64,000 nucleotides of DNA, from positions 1,860,001 to 1,924,000 of the forward strand of contig NZ_CP183332.1 of the NCBI RefSeq assembly GCF_048541825.1, read 5' to 3'. Shown in pieces: positions 1-8,066 of the stretch (positions within the stretch are counted from its first letter, which is position 1; every line of letters starts with the position of its first letter). Under the pieces are notes generated by a model. The model was not told the origin of the DNA. It searched no databases and saw nothing but the letters and a program-made list of their open reading frames with translations. This stretch comes from Caulobacter sp048541825. GTDB lineage: Bacteria; Pseudomonadota; Alphaproteobacteria; Caulobacterales; Caulobacteraceae. The position numbers were made by a program, and so were the translations under genes.

Positions 1-454
1 AGCTACGACGGGCCTTGGCCTTGCCGTACTTCTTGCGCTCGACCACGCGGCTGTCGCGCGTCAGGAAGCCGTGCGGCTTCAGGACGGGACGCAGCGAGGG
101 TTCATAGTAGGTCAGGGCCTTGGACAGGCCGTGGCGCACGGCGCCGGCCTGGCCCGAGAGGCCCGAACCTTCAACGGTGACGACGACGTCGAACTGGCCC
201 AGGCGGTCGGTGACCTGCAGGGGCTGAGCGATCATCATGCGCAGAACCGGACGCGCGAAGTAAACTTCCTGGTCGCGGCCGTTGATGGTGATGGTGCCCT
301 TGCCGGGCTTGATCCAGACGCGAGCGATCGCGTTCTTGCGCTTGCCGGTCGCATAGGCGCGGCCCTGGGCGTCGATCTTCTGGACGGCCGGAGCGGCCGC
401 TTCGGGGTTGCTGGACAGGCTGGCCAGCGCGTCAAAGCCTTGAGCTTCGGACAT
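1..454 (-). CDS. rpsI: 30S ribosomal protein S9 (3' end cut by window edge)
   Basis: Ribosomal protein uS9 of the small subunit, whose basic C-terminal tail reaches the tRNA in the P site. The product starts MSEAQGFDAL, carries the family segment YATGKRKNAIARVW, and ends in the typical basic tail KKYGKAKARRS. Only the first base of the stop codon is inside the window, so the gene is complete except for its terminator codon. The start is an ATG at 452-454, three bases after the rplM stop codon, the usual rplM-rpsI arrangement. The N-terminal extension rich in Ala and Pro before the S9 core is common in alphaproteobacteria. Confidence 0.96.
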   Translation of the reverse strand, partial: MSEAQGFDALASLSSNPEAAAPAVQKIDAQGRAYATGKRKNAIARVWIKPGKGTITINGRDQEVYFARPVLRMMIAQPLQVTDRLGQFDVVVTVEGSGLSGQAGAVRHGLSKALTYYEPSLRPVLKPHGFLTRDSRVVERKKYGKAKARRS

Positions 455-457
455 GAC

Positions 458-931
458 TTAGGCGCTCCGGGTGTTTTTGGCGTTGCGCGCAGCGAAATCG
501 ATCGCTTCCGGGCTCTGCGCTTGGTGCGGGTGCTCACCGTTGTTGTAGATGAGCAGGTGCGTCAGCTGCTTGCGGGCCAAGGGGCTTTCCTTGGGCAGCA
601 TGCGCTCGACGGCCTTTTCGAGGACGCGTTCCGGGAAGCGGCCTTCCAGCAGCTTGCGCGGGGTGGTCGACTTGACGCCGCCCGGGTGACCGGTGTGGCG
701 ATAGTAGATCTTGTCGTCCATCTTCTTGCCGGTGAACTTCACCTTGTCGGCGTTGATCACGACGACGAAGTCGCCACAGTCAACGTTGGGGGTGTAGTCG
801 GGACGATGCTTGCCGCGAAGACGCATGGCGATGAACGTCGCCAGACGACCGACAACGGCGTCTTGGGCGTCGACCACGATCCACTTCTTCTCGACCTCGG
901 CAGGCTTCAGAGAAGCCGTGGTCTTTTGCAT
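458..931 (-). CDS. rplM: 50S ribosomal protein L13
   Basis: Ribosomal protein uL13, an early-assembling large-subunit protein, 157 residues. The core reads KKWIVVDAQDAVVGRLAT, then NADKVKFTGKKMDDKIYYRH and a C-terminal KQLTHLLIYNNGEHPHQAQ, all family hallmarks. The frame is open a further 35 codons upstream, but those codons encode nothing resembling L13; the ATG at 929-931 matches the family N-terminus (MQKTT) and has AAGGAA about 12 bases upstream. First gene of a two-gene operon with rpsI. A TTGACA-N17-TACCTG promoter candidate lies about 70-95 bases upstream. Confidence 0.97.
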   Translation of the reverse strand: MQKTTASLKPAEVEKKWIVVDAQDAVVGRLATFIAMRLRGKHRPDYTPNVDCGDFVVVINADKVKFTGKKMDDKIYYRHTGHPGGVKSTTPRKLLEGRFPERVLEKAVERMLPKESPLARKQLTHLLIYNNGEHPHQAQSPEAIDFAARNAKNTRSA

Positions 932-997
932 GGGATTGATCCGTATTCCTTGTGCGTCAGGAGCCAAAGGAAACGGCCCCGTCTGCGTGAGGGCCGG

Positions 998-1026
998 CAG
1001 GTACAGGAGGGTTTGCCAGCTGTCAA
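998..1026 (-). promoter_or_regulatory. candidate promoter of rplM-rpsI
   Basis: On the minus strand an exact TTGACA (1021-1026) is followed after 17 bases by TACCTG (998-1003), pointing at rplM about 67 bases downstream. The -35 element is perfect but the -10 is weak, and Caulobacter housekeeping promoters often deviate from the E. coli consensus, so this is tentative. Confidence 0.35.
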
Positions 1027-1049
1027 CAATGCGCACGCAAGAAACTCGA

Positions 1050-1074
1050 CAAACCCTTACAGCACAAGGGTTTG
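1050..1074. repeat. perfect 9-bp inverted repeat between rplM and the PhoX-like gene
   Basis: CAAACCCTT (1050-1058), a 7-base loop, then AAGGGTTTG (1066-1074). It lies between divergent genes and has no T-run, so it is more likely an operator or leader hairpin than a terminator. Confidence 0.5.
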
Positions 1075-1082
1075 CACGATGC

Positions 1083-1096
1083 GGTATTATAATACC
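1083..1096. promoter_or_regulatory. 14-bp perfect palindrome with a TATAAT core
   Basis: GGTATTATAATACC is self-complementary over all 14 bases and AT-rich inside a GC-rich genome. Its core reads TATAAT on both strands, so it could hold a -10 element, a dimeric repressor site, or both, between the divergent rplM and PhoX-like genes. No good -35 element at 16-18 bp was seen on either strand. Confidence 0.4.
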
Positions 1097-1106
1097 TCGC
1101 CATGGG

Positions 1107-1124
1107 GCGTCATAGCAGCGTCAT
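1107..1124 (+). promoter_or_regulatory. PhoB-box-like direct repeat upstream of the PhoX-family phosphatase
   Basis: Two identical heptamers GCGTCAT (1107-1113 and 1118-1124) are separated by four bases. This is the spacing of a Pho box (CTGTCAT-N4-CTGTCAT), with five of seven bases identical to that half-site. It ends 41 bases before the start codon of a PhoX-family phosphatase, which fits phosphate-starvation control. Seen in the sequence; function inferred. Confidence 0.45.
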
Positions 1125-1165
1125 GCAAGGCGGGCATAGGGCAGTCATATCCTGGAGCCCTTGCC

Positions 1166-2569
1166 ATGACCTTCTCGCGTCGCGCCTTTATCGCCTCGGC
1201 GGCCACCAGCCTGGCCTTCACCGGCTTCAGCGCACGGGCCCAGGACGGTGAAACGCCTAGCCACGCCTACATCAATGAAGTCGAGGGCTATGGGCCGCTT
1301 CTGCCGGACCCCAAGGGCATGCTGGAACTGCCTTCGGGCTTTTCCTATCGCGTGATCAGCCAGGCCGGTGAAACCATGGCCGACGGGTTCCTTGTGCCCG
1401 GCGCCTTTGACGGCATGGGCTGTTTCGACGTTGGCGACGGCAAGGTCGCCCTGGTCCGCAACCACGAACTGGGTCCGCGCGCCTTCGACTACGGCGCCTT
1501 TGGCCTTGGCGGCCGTCTGGCCGACCGCCTGCCCAAGGATCGGTCCTACGACTTCAGCGACACGGGTTTGCCGCTGCCGGGCGGCACGACCACGATGATC
1601 TACGACCTCAAGAGCGGCCAGACCGTCAGCCAGCACCTCAGCCTGGCCGGCACGGCGGTCAATTGCGCCGGCGGCGTCACGCCCTGGGGGTCATGGCTGA
1701 CCTGCGAGGAAACCACCCTCACCGCCGGCCTCGAGATCGGCAAGGATCATGGCTATGTCTTTGAAGTGCCGCACGCGGCCAAGGGCCTGGTCGATCCCAA
1801 CCCGCTGAAGGCCATGGGCCGCTTCAAGCACGAGGCTGCCTGCATCGATCCGCGCACCGGCGTCGTCTACATGACCGAGGATCTGCCGGACGGACTGTTC
1901 TATCGCTTCCTGCCCAATGACCGCCGCAACCTCGCCTCGGGTGGCCGTCTGCAGGTGCTGGGCTTCGTCGGCGTGACGGAAGACGCCGACACCCGCAATC
2001 AGGAGGGCGAAGACAATATCAAACAGGGCGCATGGAAGGACGCGCGCTGGATCGATATCGACGGCGTCGACAACCCCTATGACGATCTGCGCCTGCGTGG
2101 TCACGCCAAGGGCGCGGCCTTCTTCGCGCGGGGCGAAGGCCTTTGGTGGGGTCAGGGCGAACTCTATTTCACCGCCACCTCGGGCGGCGCGGCCGGCGCG
2201 GGCCAGATCTTCCGCTATGTGCCCAGCGCCCAGGAGGGCCAAGCCGGCGAGGCCGATCAGCCCGGTCGCCTGCAGCTGTTCGTCGAGAGCAAGAACGAGA
2301 GCGTCCTGGACTACGCCGACAACATCACGATCTCGCCGCTCGGCCACATCCTGGTCTGTGAAGACCGCTACTCGGACGTGAAGCCCAATCACATCAAGGG
2401 CGTAACCCCGGCCGGCAAGGTCTATACCCTGGCTCGCAACGCCTTCCGGGGTAACGCGGAGTTTGCCGGCGCGTGCTTCTCGCCCGACGGCCAGACCCTG
2501 TTCGTCAACGTACAGTGGCCGGGCATCACCCTGGCCATCACCGGCCCCTGGGCTACCCTGAAGGCCTAG
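1166..2569 (+). CDS. PhoX-family (DUF839) Tat-exported phosphatase
   Basis: A 467-residue periplasmic protein of the PhoX/DUF839 family, calcium- and iron-dependent alkaline phosphatases that free phosphate from organic esters. The N-terminus SRRAFIASAATSLAFTGFSARAQ is a Tat signal. Family segments include LVRNHEL, NCAGGVTPWGSWLTCEE, HGYVFEVP and a late VLVCEDRY-like ILVCEDRY. The frame runs open far upstream through antisense of rplM/rpsI, but the ATG at 1166 has GGAG 8 bases upstream and begins exactly at the signal peptide. Its 3' end overlaps the convergent ctaA stop by 4 bases. It is shorter than the large classical PhoX enzymes, so the substrate is uncertain. A Pho-box-like repeat lies upstream. 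Confidence 0.85.
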   Translation: MTFSRRAFIASAATSLAFTGFSARAQDGETPSHAYINEVEGYGPLLPDPKGMLELPSGFSYRVISQAGETMADGFLVPGAFDGMGCFDVGDGKVALVRNHELGPRAFDYGAFGLGGRLADRLPKDRSYDFSDTGLPLPGGTTTMIYDLKSGQTVSQHLSLAGTAVNCAGGVTPWGSWLTCEETTLTAGLEIGKDHGYVFEVPHAAKGLVDPNPLKAMGRFKHEAACIDPRTGVVYMTEDLPDGLFYRFLPNDRRNLASGGRLQVLGFVGVTEDADTRNQEGEDNIKQGAWKDARWIDIDGVDNPYDDLRLRGHAKGAAFFARGEGLWWGQGELYFTATSGGAAGAGQIFRYVPSAQEGQAGEADQPGRLQLFVESKNESVLDYADNITISPLGHILVCEDRYSDVKPNHIKGVTPAGKVYTLARNAFRGNAEFAGACFSPDGQTLFVNVQWPGITLAITGPWATLKA

Positions 2570-3597
2570 GGCCGCCTTACGCGCCAGGCAAAGGCGGTGG
2601 CGACGGCCAGCAACACCGCCGCGCCGGCCTGGTGCAGCACGCCCAGCGACAGCGGCACGTGAACCATCAACGTCCAAACGCCCAGGCCCGCTTGCATCGT
2701 GACGACAATGGCGACCGCAAGGCCCGCCGCCTTGGCCTGAGCCGGCAGGCGGCGCGCGCGGTATGCCATCACACCCACCGCGATGCCTGCCGCAAACAGG
2801 GCGTAGGCGACCAGCCGGTGGTGAAGCTGCACCGCCCCCTGACTGTGGGCCAACGTGCCCCAGAAACCTTTGCCGAAATACTGGTCGGGCAGAAACGCAC
2901 CGTTCATCAGCGGCCAGTCGTTGTAGACAAGCCCCGCATCATTGCCGGCCACCAGGGCGCCCAGCAGGCTCTGAAAGAAGATAGCGGCCAGCAGCGCCAG
3001 GGCCCAACCGCGCCAGGGTGAACGCTCCTCGACGCGGGGGGTGCCGGCCCAGGCGTCCAGCGCCGTCCAGTTCAGCATGACGAACAGCGCCAGGGCCAGG
3101 CCCAGGTGGGTCATCAGGCGCTCGGGCGCGACCGAGACCCGTTCGGACAGGCCGCTGGACACCATCCACCAACCCACCAGGCCCTGAAGTCCGCCCAGAA
3201 GCAGCATCACCGCGCAGCGCCAGATCAGGCGGCGCGGGATCATCCCGCGGATCAGAAAGAAGGCGAACGGGATGGCGAACGCCGCGCCAACCAGCCGGCC
3301 CAGAAACCGATGCCCCCACTCCCACCAAAAGATGGTCTTGTAGGCCTCCAGCGTCATGCCGGCATTGACCAGCTTGTACTGGGGGATTTCCTTGTAGAGC
3401 GCGAAATTGGCCTGCCAGGCGGCGTCCGACATCGGCGGCAGCGCGCCCATGATCGGTTTCCACTCCGTGATCGACAGGCCCGAATCGGTGAGGCGCGTCG
3501 CGCCGCCGACCACGACCATGCAGAAGACGAGGGCCGCCACGACAAACAGCCAGATGGCGACGGGGCGGGAACGGTCGGAACGCAGGAATGACGTCAT
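2566..3597 (-). CDS. ctaA: heme A synthase (COX15/CtaA)
   Basis: Integral membrane enzyme that oxidises the C8 methyl of heme O to the formyl group of heme A for aa3-type cytochrome oxidase. The 343-residue product shows about eight hydrophobic segments and the family blocks GGATRLTDSGLSITEWKP, FWWEWGHRFLGR, MTHLG, QLHHRLVAY and a final LHQAGAAVLLA, which contain the paired heme-ligand histidines. I chose the ATG at 3595-3597; an in-frame TTG four codons upstream is the alternative. It is the large proteobacterial COX15 form. It converges on the PhoX-like gene with a 4-base overlap. Confidence 0.93.
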   Translation of the reverse strand: MTSFLRSDRSRPVAIWLFVVAALVFCMVVVGGATRLTDSGLSITEWKPIMGALPPMSDAAWQANFALYKEIPQYKLVNAGMTLEAYKTIFWWEWGHRFLGRLVGAAFAIPFAFFLIRGMIPRRLIWRCAVMLLLGGLQGLVGWWMVSSGLSERVSVAPERLMTHLGLALALFVMLNWTALDAWAGTPRVEERSPWRGWALALLAAIFFQSLLGALVAGNDAGLVYNDWPLMNGAFLPDQYFGKGFWGTLAHSQGAVQLHHRLVAYALFAAGIAVGVMAYRARRLPAQAKAAGLAVAIVVTMQAGLGVWTLMVHVPLSLGVLHQAGAAVLLAVATAFAWRVRRP

Positions 3598-3743
3598 GTT
3601 ACCAGACAAAGCGACTATTCTGGGCCGAAATGCGACCGGCCGACCCGTACTCCCGTCGCGGCCAGCCGTCCATGACCGATGACGCTTAAGGGACTTTCGT
3701 GCGAGGATGCGGCGCGGACATCCGGTCCAGCGTGGAGGACCTG

Positions 3744-3998
3744 ATGAGCGGTGTTGGAGTGTTCGCCACGGCGTTGATCGGCATCTTCGCCGGCTGGTTC
3801 GCCGACCTCGTGCTGGGGCGACGCCACTCGTTGTTCGTCAAGTTGCTGATCGGCGTGATCGGCGCCTTTATCGGCGTGTTCATCGCCCAACGCCTCGCCC
3901 TGCCCTTCAACGGATTCTGGGGCGGCCTGATCGTCGCCAGCGTCGGGGCCACGATGTTTCTGGCCGTTCTTGGCCTTGTTTTCCGGAGATCCGCGTGA
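3744..3998 (+). CDS. GlsB/YeaQ/YmgE family small membrane protein
   Basis: An 84-residue inner-membrane protein with three hydrophobic segments and the glycine-rich pattern of the transglycosylase-associated (GlsB/YeaQ/YmgE) family: ALIGIFAGWFADLV, then LIGVIGAFIGVFIA, then GGLIVASVGATMFLAVLGLV. These proteins are linked to stress responses but their biochemical role is unknown. The ATG at 3744 has TGGAGG five bases upstream, which decides it against an earlier in-frame start at 3699. Its TGA overlaps the GTG start of the next gene (GTGA), so the two are translationally coupled. Confidence 0.85.
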   Translation: MSGVGVFATALIGIFAGWFADLVLGRRHSLFVKLLIGVIGAFIGVFIAQRLALPFNGFWGGLIVASVGATMFLAVLGLVFRRSA

Positions 3999-4240
3999 GT
4001 GCTCACCCTGTTTCGCCCCGTCCCATCATCCCAGCCCGGGTGCGGAAACTGATCGGCGGCCTGGGCATCATGGCCTTCCTGGCAGCCTATGTCGCCATCG
4101 CCGCCACTCTGTATGACTACCTGCCCGACAACCGCGCGGTGCACCTGCTATACTTCGCTGTCGTGGGCCTGGTGTGGGGCCTGCCGCTGATGCCGCTGAT
4201 GTCGTGGATGGGCAAGGCGGACAAGCCGGTGACGCGCTGA
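3995..4240 (+). CDS. DUF2842 family membrane protein
   Basis: An 81-residue protein with two predicted membrane helices (GGLGIMAFLAAYVAIAATLY and a second ending VVGLVWGLPLMPLMSWM), ending with the short basic tail typical of alphaproteobacterial DUF2842 proteins. Function unknown. The GTG start overlaps the stop of the upstream GlsB-like gene by four bases and has GGAGA six bases upstream, so the pair forms a two-gene unit. A strong hairpin terminator follows 15 bases after the stop. Confidence 0.8.
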   Translation: MSAHPVSPRPIIPARVRKLIGGLGIMAFLAAYVAIAATLYDYLPDNRAVHLLYFAVVGLVWGLPLMPLMSWMGKADKPVTR

Positions 4241-4254
4241 GCCCGCCCAAACCG

Positions 4255-4284
4255 AAAAAGGCCGCCCCGTAGGGCGGCCTTTCC
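4255..4284. terminator. bidirectional intrinsic terminator
   Basis: An 11-bp perfect stem AAAGGCCGCCC (4257-4267) / GGGCGGCCTTT (4272-4282) with loop CGTA, flanked by A-rich and T-rich sides. It can end the DUF2842 transcript from the left and the tRNA-Pro transcript from the right. Confidence 0.85.
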
Positions 4285-4311
4285 GTTCTTCCGTTTATTC
4301 CCTTGCGGAAA

Positions 4312-4388
<77 letters not shown>

Positions 4389-4460
4389 ACGGAAGAGGCG
4401 CTCTTATAGGCGCCGCTCCGGGGCTCTGCAACCGGTATTCCAGGTGAATTTCGAAGCGCC

Positions 4461-4889
4461 CTAAGGACGCCTCAAAAGGTGGTCAAGACGGGCCTTGACC
4501 ACCTCGAGATCGCCTAGCGCAAAGGTCAGCCGGTCGCGGGCCTCGTCAACCCGTTCGAAGCTCTGCGAGGGTTCGCTGGCACAGGCGGCGCCGGGCTCCA
4601 GCATGGCCGAACCATTGGAGCCTAGGCCGGCGGCGATCACATGGGGCAGGCCCTGGTCGCGATGCAGCTTCTGAACGCCCTTGATGGTCAGGCCTTCGCC
4701 GTGCAGCAGCACGCGCACGCCGTTCAACACGGCAATGTCCTGAGGACGATAGAACCGCCGCCCGCCCGCCCGCTTCATGGGGCGTATGAAAGAGAACTTG
4801 GTTTCCCAGAACCGCAAGACATGCTGCGGCACGCCCAGCTCTTCAGCGGCTTCGGAGATCGTGCGGAAGGCGTTGGGTCCCTTCGCCAC
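4461..4889 (-). CDS. MerR family transcriptional regulator
   Basis: A 142-residue regulator with an N-terminal winged-helix MerR domain (residues about 8-75): TISEAAEELGVPQHVLRFWE, then RRFYRPQDIAVLN. No cysteine cluster for metal sensing is visible; the C-terminal half contains a short helix DEARDRLTFALGDLEVVKAR that is probably a coiled-coil dimerisation element. It starts with GTG at 4887-4889, eleven bases after ihfA, and ends the YceD-plsX-fabH-ihfA operon. This ihfA-merR pairing is widespread in alphaproteobacteria; the effector is not known. Confidence 0.88.
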   Translation of the reverse strand: MAKGPNAFRTISEAAEELGVPQHVLRFWETKFSFIRPMKRAGGRRFYRPQDIAVLNGVRVLLHGEGLTIKGVQKLHRDQGLPHVIAAGLGSNGSAMLEPGAACASEPSQSFERVDEARDRLTFALGDLEVVKARLDHLLRRP

Positions 4890-4900
4890 CGCGTGCGTGC

Positions 4901-5203
4901 CTAGCCGCCGAGGGCGCGGTCGATGCGCGCCTTCATGACCTGCGAGGCGCGGAAACCGATCACCCGACGGGGTTCGATCTCGGCCGGTTCGCCGGTCTTC
5001 GGATTGCGGCCCATGCGAGCCCGCTTGTCGCGGACCTGGAAGACGCCGAAACCCGACAGCTTGACGGTTTCGCCGCCCTCAAGCGCCTCGGCCACCAGGT
5101 CAAGCGTACGCTCGACCAGACCGGCGCAATCCTGCCGGGTCAGACCCACTTCTTCGTGGACCGCCTCGCAGAGGTCGGCCCGGGTCAATGTCGCGCCCTT
5201 CAT
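4901..5203 (-). CDS. ihfA: integration host factor subunit alpha
   Basis: DNA-bending HU/IHF-family subunit (100 residues) that pairs with IHF-beta and bends DNA sharply at specific sites, assisting sigma-54 promoters, replication and recombination. Visible marks are TLTRADLCEAVHEEVGL at the N-terminus, ETVKLSGFGVFQVRDK and the DNA-clamping arm GRNPKTGEPAEIEPRRV. Start is the ATG at 5201-5203 with AGGGGG six bases upstream; an earlier in-frame start at 5272 lacks family similarity. Between fabH and merR. Confidence 0.95.
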   Translation of the reverse strand: MKGATLTRADLCEAVHEEVGLTRQDCAGLVERTLDLVAEALEGGETVKLSGFGVFQVRDKRARMGRNPKTGEPAEIEPRRVIGFRASQVMKARIDRALGG

Positions 5204-5401
5204 GACGCCCCCTACGCGCTTTGGCGGGTCCCTGAAGGACTGCGCCAGATTGAAAACACTTGGTCCACTCAAACGAAGGTCGCCGACTTCACTCAGCGAA
5301 CGCTGACGTTTAGCCTCGCCTGCATGCCGTGATTATCGCATGAAGTCAAAGCCTCAAGGCCGAGACTTCACACTCGCCCGCAAGCAGCGCGCCGGCGCTC
5401 G

Positions 5402-6379
5402 TCAGAGTCGCAAAAGGCAAGCGCCCCAGGTCAAACCACCACCCATGGCTTCCAGCAACAGCAGTTGCCCCGGCTTGATGCGGCCGTCGGCGACGCCATG
5501 AGCGAAGGCCAGGGGGATTGAAGCCGCCGAGGTGTTGGCGTGAATAGCCACGGTGGAAATGACCTTGTCCTCGTCCAGGCCCACCCGGTGGGCCACGCCC
5601 TGCAGAATCCGCTGGTTGGCCTGATGTGGGATGAACCAGTCGACATCGGCGATCTCGACCCCGGCCGAGCTGGCCGCCGCGCGGATGGCTTCCGAAATAT
5701 TGATCACGGCGTGCTTGAAGACCTGGTTGCCCAGCATCCGCAGCTTGCCGACCGTGCCCGTGGTCGATGGTCCGCCATCGACGAACAGCAGGTCCTGCTT
5801 GGTTCCGTCGGCGCGCAAGGCAAAGCTCAGCAGGCCCTGATCGGCCGTGGTCCCCTGCCCTTCGCGCGGCTCCAGCACCACGGCGCCGGCGCCATCGCCA
5901 AACAGCACGCAGGTGCCACGGTCGGACCAGTCCATGAGCCGGGTCATGGTCTCTGCGCCGATGACCAGCGCGCATTTGGAGTGACCACGGGCCACGAAGC
6001 CGTCGGCGACGCTCAGCGCATAGATGAAGCCCGAGCAGACGGCCTGGATGTCGAAGGCGATGCCGACCGGCGCGCCCAGCTTGCGCTGCACGATCGTGGC
6101 GGTGGCCGGAAAGGTCAGGTCGGGCGTCGTGGTGGCAACGATGATCAGATCGACATCCGCTGCGGTCTTGCCGGCCGCTTCCAGCGCCGATTTGGCGGCC
6201 TCGAGCGCGAGGTCTGACACGGCCTGATCTTCGGCGGCCTGGTGGCGCTGGCGGATACCGGTGCGTTCGACGATCCACTCATCGCTGGTGTCGACGAACT
6301 TGGACAGGTCATCATTGGTGACGATCTTGGGCGGCAGATAGGCGCCGATCCCGGTGACCGCGCTGCGGACAACGCTCAC
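5402..6379 (-). CDS. fabH: 3-oxoacyl-ACP synthase III (KAS III)
   Basis: Condenses acetyl-CoA with malonyl-ACP to start fatty acid synthesis. 325 residues with the thiolase-fold catalytic triad C115 (AVCSGF), H252 (IPHQAN) and N282 (HANTSAASIP), all present. The product begins VRSAVTGIGAYLPPKIVTNDDL after a GTG start at 6377-6379 that overlaps the plsX stop (GTGA), indicating translational coupling. The plsX-fabH pair links phospholipid precursor supply with chain initiation. Length and motifs match the family closely. Confidence 0.97.
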   Translation of the reverse strand: MSVVRSAVTGIGAYLPPKIVTNDDLSKFVDTSDEWIVERTGIRQRHQAAEDQAVSDLALEAAKSALEAAGKTAADVDLIIVATTTPDLTFPATATIVQRKLGAPVGIAFDIQAVCSGFIYALSVADGFVARGHSKCALVIGAETMTRLMDWSDRGTCVLFGDGAGAVVLEPREGQGTTADQGLLSFALRADGTKQDLLFVDGGPSTTGTVGKLRMLGNQVFKHAVINISEAIRAAASSAGVEIADVDWFIPHQANQRILQGVAHRVGLDEDKVISTVAIHANTSAASIPLAFAHGVADGRIKPGQLLLLEAMGGGLTWGACLLRL

Positions 6380-7461
6380 TCACTTACTCCATCACGCTTG
6401 GCGTCGACGGGACTGGCCTCGCCCTCAACGCAGCCTGGGATCGCCGACGCGGTCAGGCTCTTCAAATTTCGCTCGATCTCTGCCGAGAAATCGCTGCGCG
6501 CCAGATCGGTAGCGACACGGATGGCCGAGAAGAAGCCGCTGGCGTCCGCTCCGCCGTGGCTCTTGACCACAATGCCGTTCAAGCCGAGCAGCGGCGCTCC
6601 ATTCACCCGACCCGGATCCAGCCGCTGCTTCATCTTGCCCAGCGCGCTCGAGGCGATCAGCGCACCGAGCATAGCCAGCGGGGATGAGGTCAGGGTCGTC
6701 TTGATCTCGTTCGAGAAAAACCGCGCCAAACCTTCGGCGGTCTTCAGGGCGACATTGCCGGTGAAACCGTCGGTGACAACGACATCGACGGTGCCGTAGG
6801 CGATGTCATTGCCCTCGACGAAACCTTGATAGTCGAAGTCCAGCTTGGTCTCACGGAGGATGGCGTGCGCCTCCCGCACTTCCTCATGACCTTTCTGGTC
6901 TTCCGAGCCGACGTTGAGCAGGCCAACGGTCGGCCGCTTTGAGCCGTGAACGGCGTGGTGGTAGGCCGCTCCCATGATCGCGAACTCGACCAGCTGGGCT
7001 GCGTCGCTTTCGACATTGGCGCCGACGTCCAGGACGGTCGTCACGCCCTTCATGTTGGGCCAGTTGGCCACGATGGCCGGGCGCTCAAGTCCGGCGCCCA
7101 TGCGCAGGATCAGCTTGGAAATCGCCATCAGGGCGCCGGTATTGCCGGCCGAGACGCAGGCCTGAGCCTCGCCGGCGCGCAGCGATTCGACGGCGTTCCA
7201 CAGGCTAGAGCCCTTGCCCCGGCGCATGGCCTGGGCGGGCTTTTCGTCCATGGCGATGGACTTGTCGGTGTGACGGACCTCGCTGACGGCCCTGGCCGCC
7301 GGCGACTTGGCCAGTTCGGCGTTCAGCCTGGTTTCGTCGCCATGCAGCAGGAATCGCACGCCGGGCAGCGCCTGAGCCGCCTTGGCGACCCCCGGAACCA
7401 CGACGGACGGACCGTGATCGCCGCCCATGGCGTCGATCGAAATGACTATGGTGTTGGACAC
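6376..7461 (-). CDS. plsX: phosphate acyltransferase PlsX
   Basis: Makes acyl-phosphate from acyl-ACP and phosphate, the acyl donor of the PlsX/PlsY phospholipid pathway. The family opening ISIDAMGGDHGPSVVVPG and internal VGLLNVGSEDQKGHE and ANVESDAAQLVEFAIMG are clear. I place the start at the GTG at 7459-7461 (MSNTIVIS...), giving 361 residues; the frame remains open to a TTG at 7506 but the extra 15 residues are not family-like. A GGAG lies 14 bases upstream, farther than usual, so the start is somewhat uncertain. Overlaps fabH by four bases. Confidence 0.93.
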   Translation of the reverse strand: MSNTIVISIDAMGGDHGPSVVVPGVAKAAQALPGVRFLLHGDETRLNAELAKSPAARAVSEVRHTDKSIAMDEKPAQAMRRGKGSSLWNAVESLRAGEAQACVSAGNTGALMAISKLILRMGAGLERPAIVANWPNMKGVTTVLDVGANVESDAAQLVEFAIMGAAYHHAVHGSKRPTVGLLNVGSEDQKGHEEVREAHAILRETKLDFDYQGFVEGNDIAYGTVDVVVTDGFTGNVALKTAEGLARFFSNEIKTTLTSSPLAMLGALIASSALGKMKQRLDPGRVNGAPLLGLNGIVVKSHGGADASGFFSAIRVATDLARSDFSAEIERNLKSLTASAIPGCVEGEASPVDAKRDGVSE

Positions 7462-7526
7462 GTTGGCGCTTTTAGCTCCTGGGACGCTCGCATGAGTATC
7501 ACGCAAGCGGGGCGAGTCGGACCGCT

Positions 7527-8066
7527 TTAGTCCGAATCGCCCTGGGGTTTGAACGCCTTGAGCGCGGCGAAGGGCGAGATTTCCGCCGTCGGGAGCGGGT
7601 TCTCGAACACCGCGCCCGGCTTGCGGGGGAAGGGATCCAGCTCAAGCGCCAGATGCTCCAGCACATAGCCGGACACGTCGATCACATCGCCCTCCAGCAC
7701 ATCCGGCGGGTCGTCGGCCTCGGGGTCCAGCCCAAGCTCGCCGCCTTCTTCGGACGGCGCGTGCTCGCTGTCAGCGGGGATCACGTGGACCGTGAACCGC
7801 GCCTCGATGGCTTCCTCGAAGTCGTCGGCTGTCACACTGCAAACCTGGATCACCCGGGCGCTCAGGCGCCCCGAGACCTCGGCGCCATCCATCCAGGAGG
7901 TCAGATAGACCTCGGACGAGAACGCCTCCAGGCGCACCAGACCCAGTTGCTTGGCGATGGCCTTGCGCTGATCGGCGTCTGGCTCAAAGCGCAGGCTGAT
8001 GTCGCCGCGGTCGACGCGGGCCAACGGAACCTCACAGGGCCAGGGCGTATTCACGGGTTCGGCCAT
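7527..8066 (-). CDS. YceD/DUF177 family protein
   Basis: A 179-residue acidic protein of the YceD (DUF177) family, linked in other bacteria to 23S rRNA processing or large-subunit assembly and usually found near rpmF/plsX. Visible marks: the N-terminal WPCEVPLARVDRGDISLRFE, a central VCSVTADDFEEAIEARFTV containing the conserved Cys and the Asp-rich stretch EGDVIDVSGYVLEHLALELDPFPRKPG near the C-terminus. It overlaps the upstream bc1-chaperone gene by 16 bases and precedes plsX, as in many alphaproteobacteria. Confidence 0.86.
   Translation of the reverse strand: MAEPVNTPWPCEVPLARVDRGDISLRFEPDADQRKAIAKQLGLVRLEAFSSEVYLTSWMDGAEVSGRLSARVIQVCSVTADDFEEAIEARFTVHVIPADSEHAPSEEGGELGLDPEADDPPDVLEGDVIDVSGYVLEHLALELDPFPRKPGAVFENPLPTAEISPFAALKAFKPQGDSD

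Noticed and set aside
71..1165. A long plus-strand open frame reading into the PhoX-like gene from within the rplM-rpsI region
   Set aside because: Its first 365 codons are antisense to two clear ribosomal protein genes and show no family or signal peptide; the true start with a ribosome-binding site and Tat signal is at 1166.
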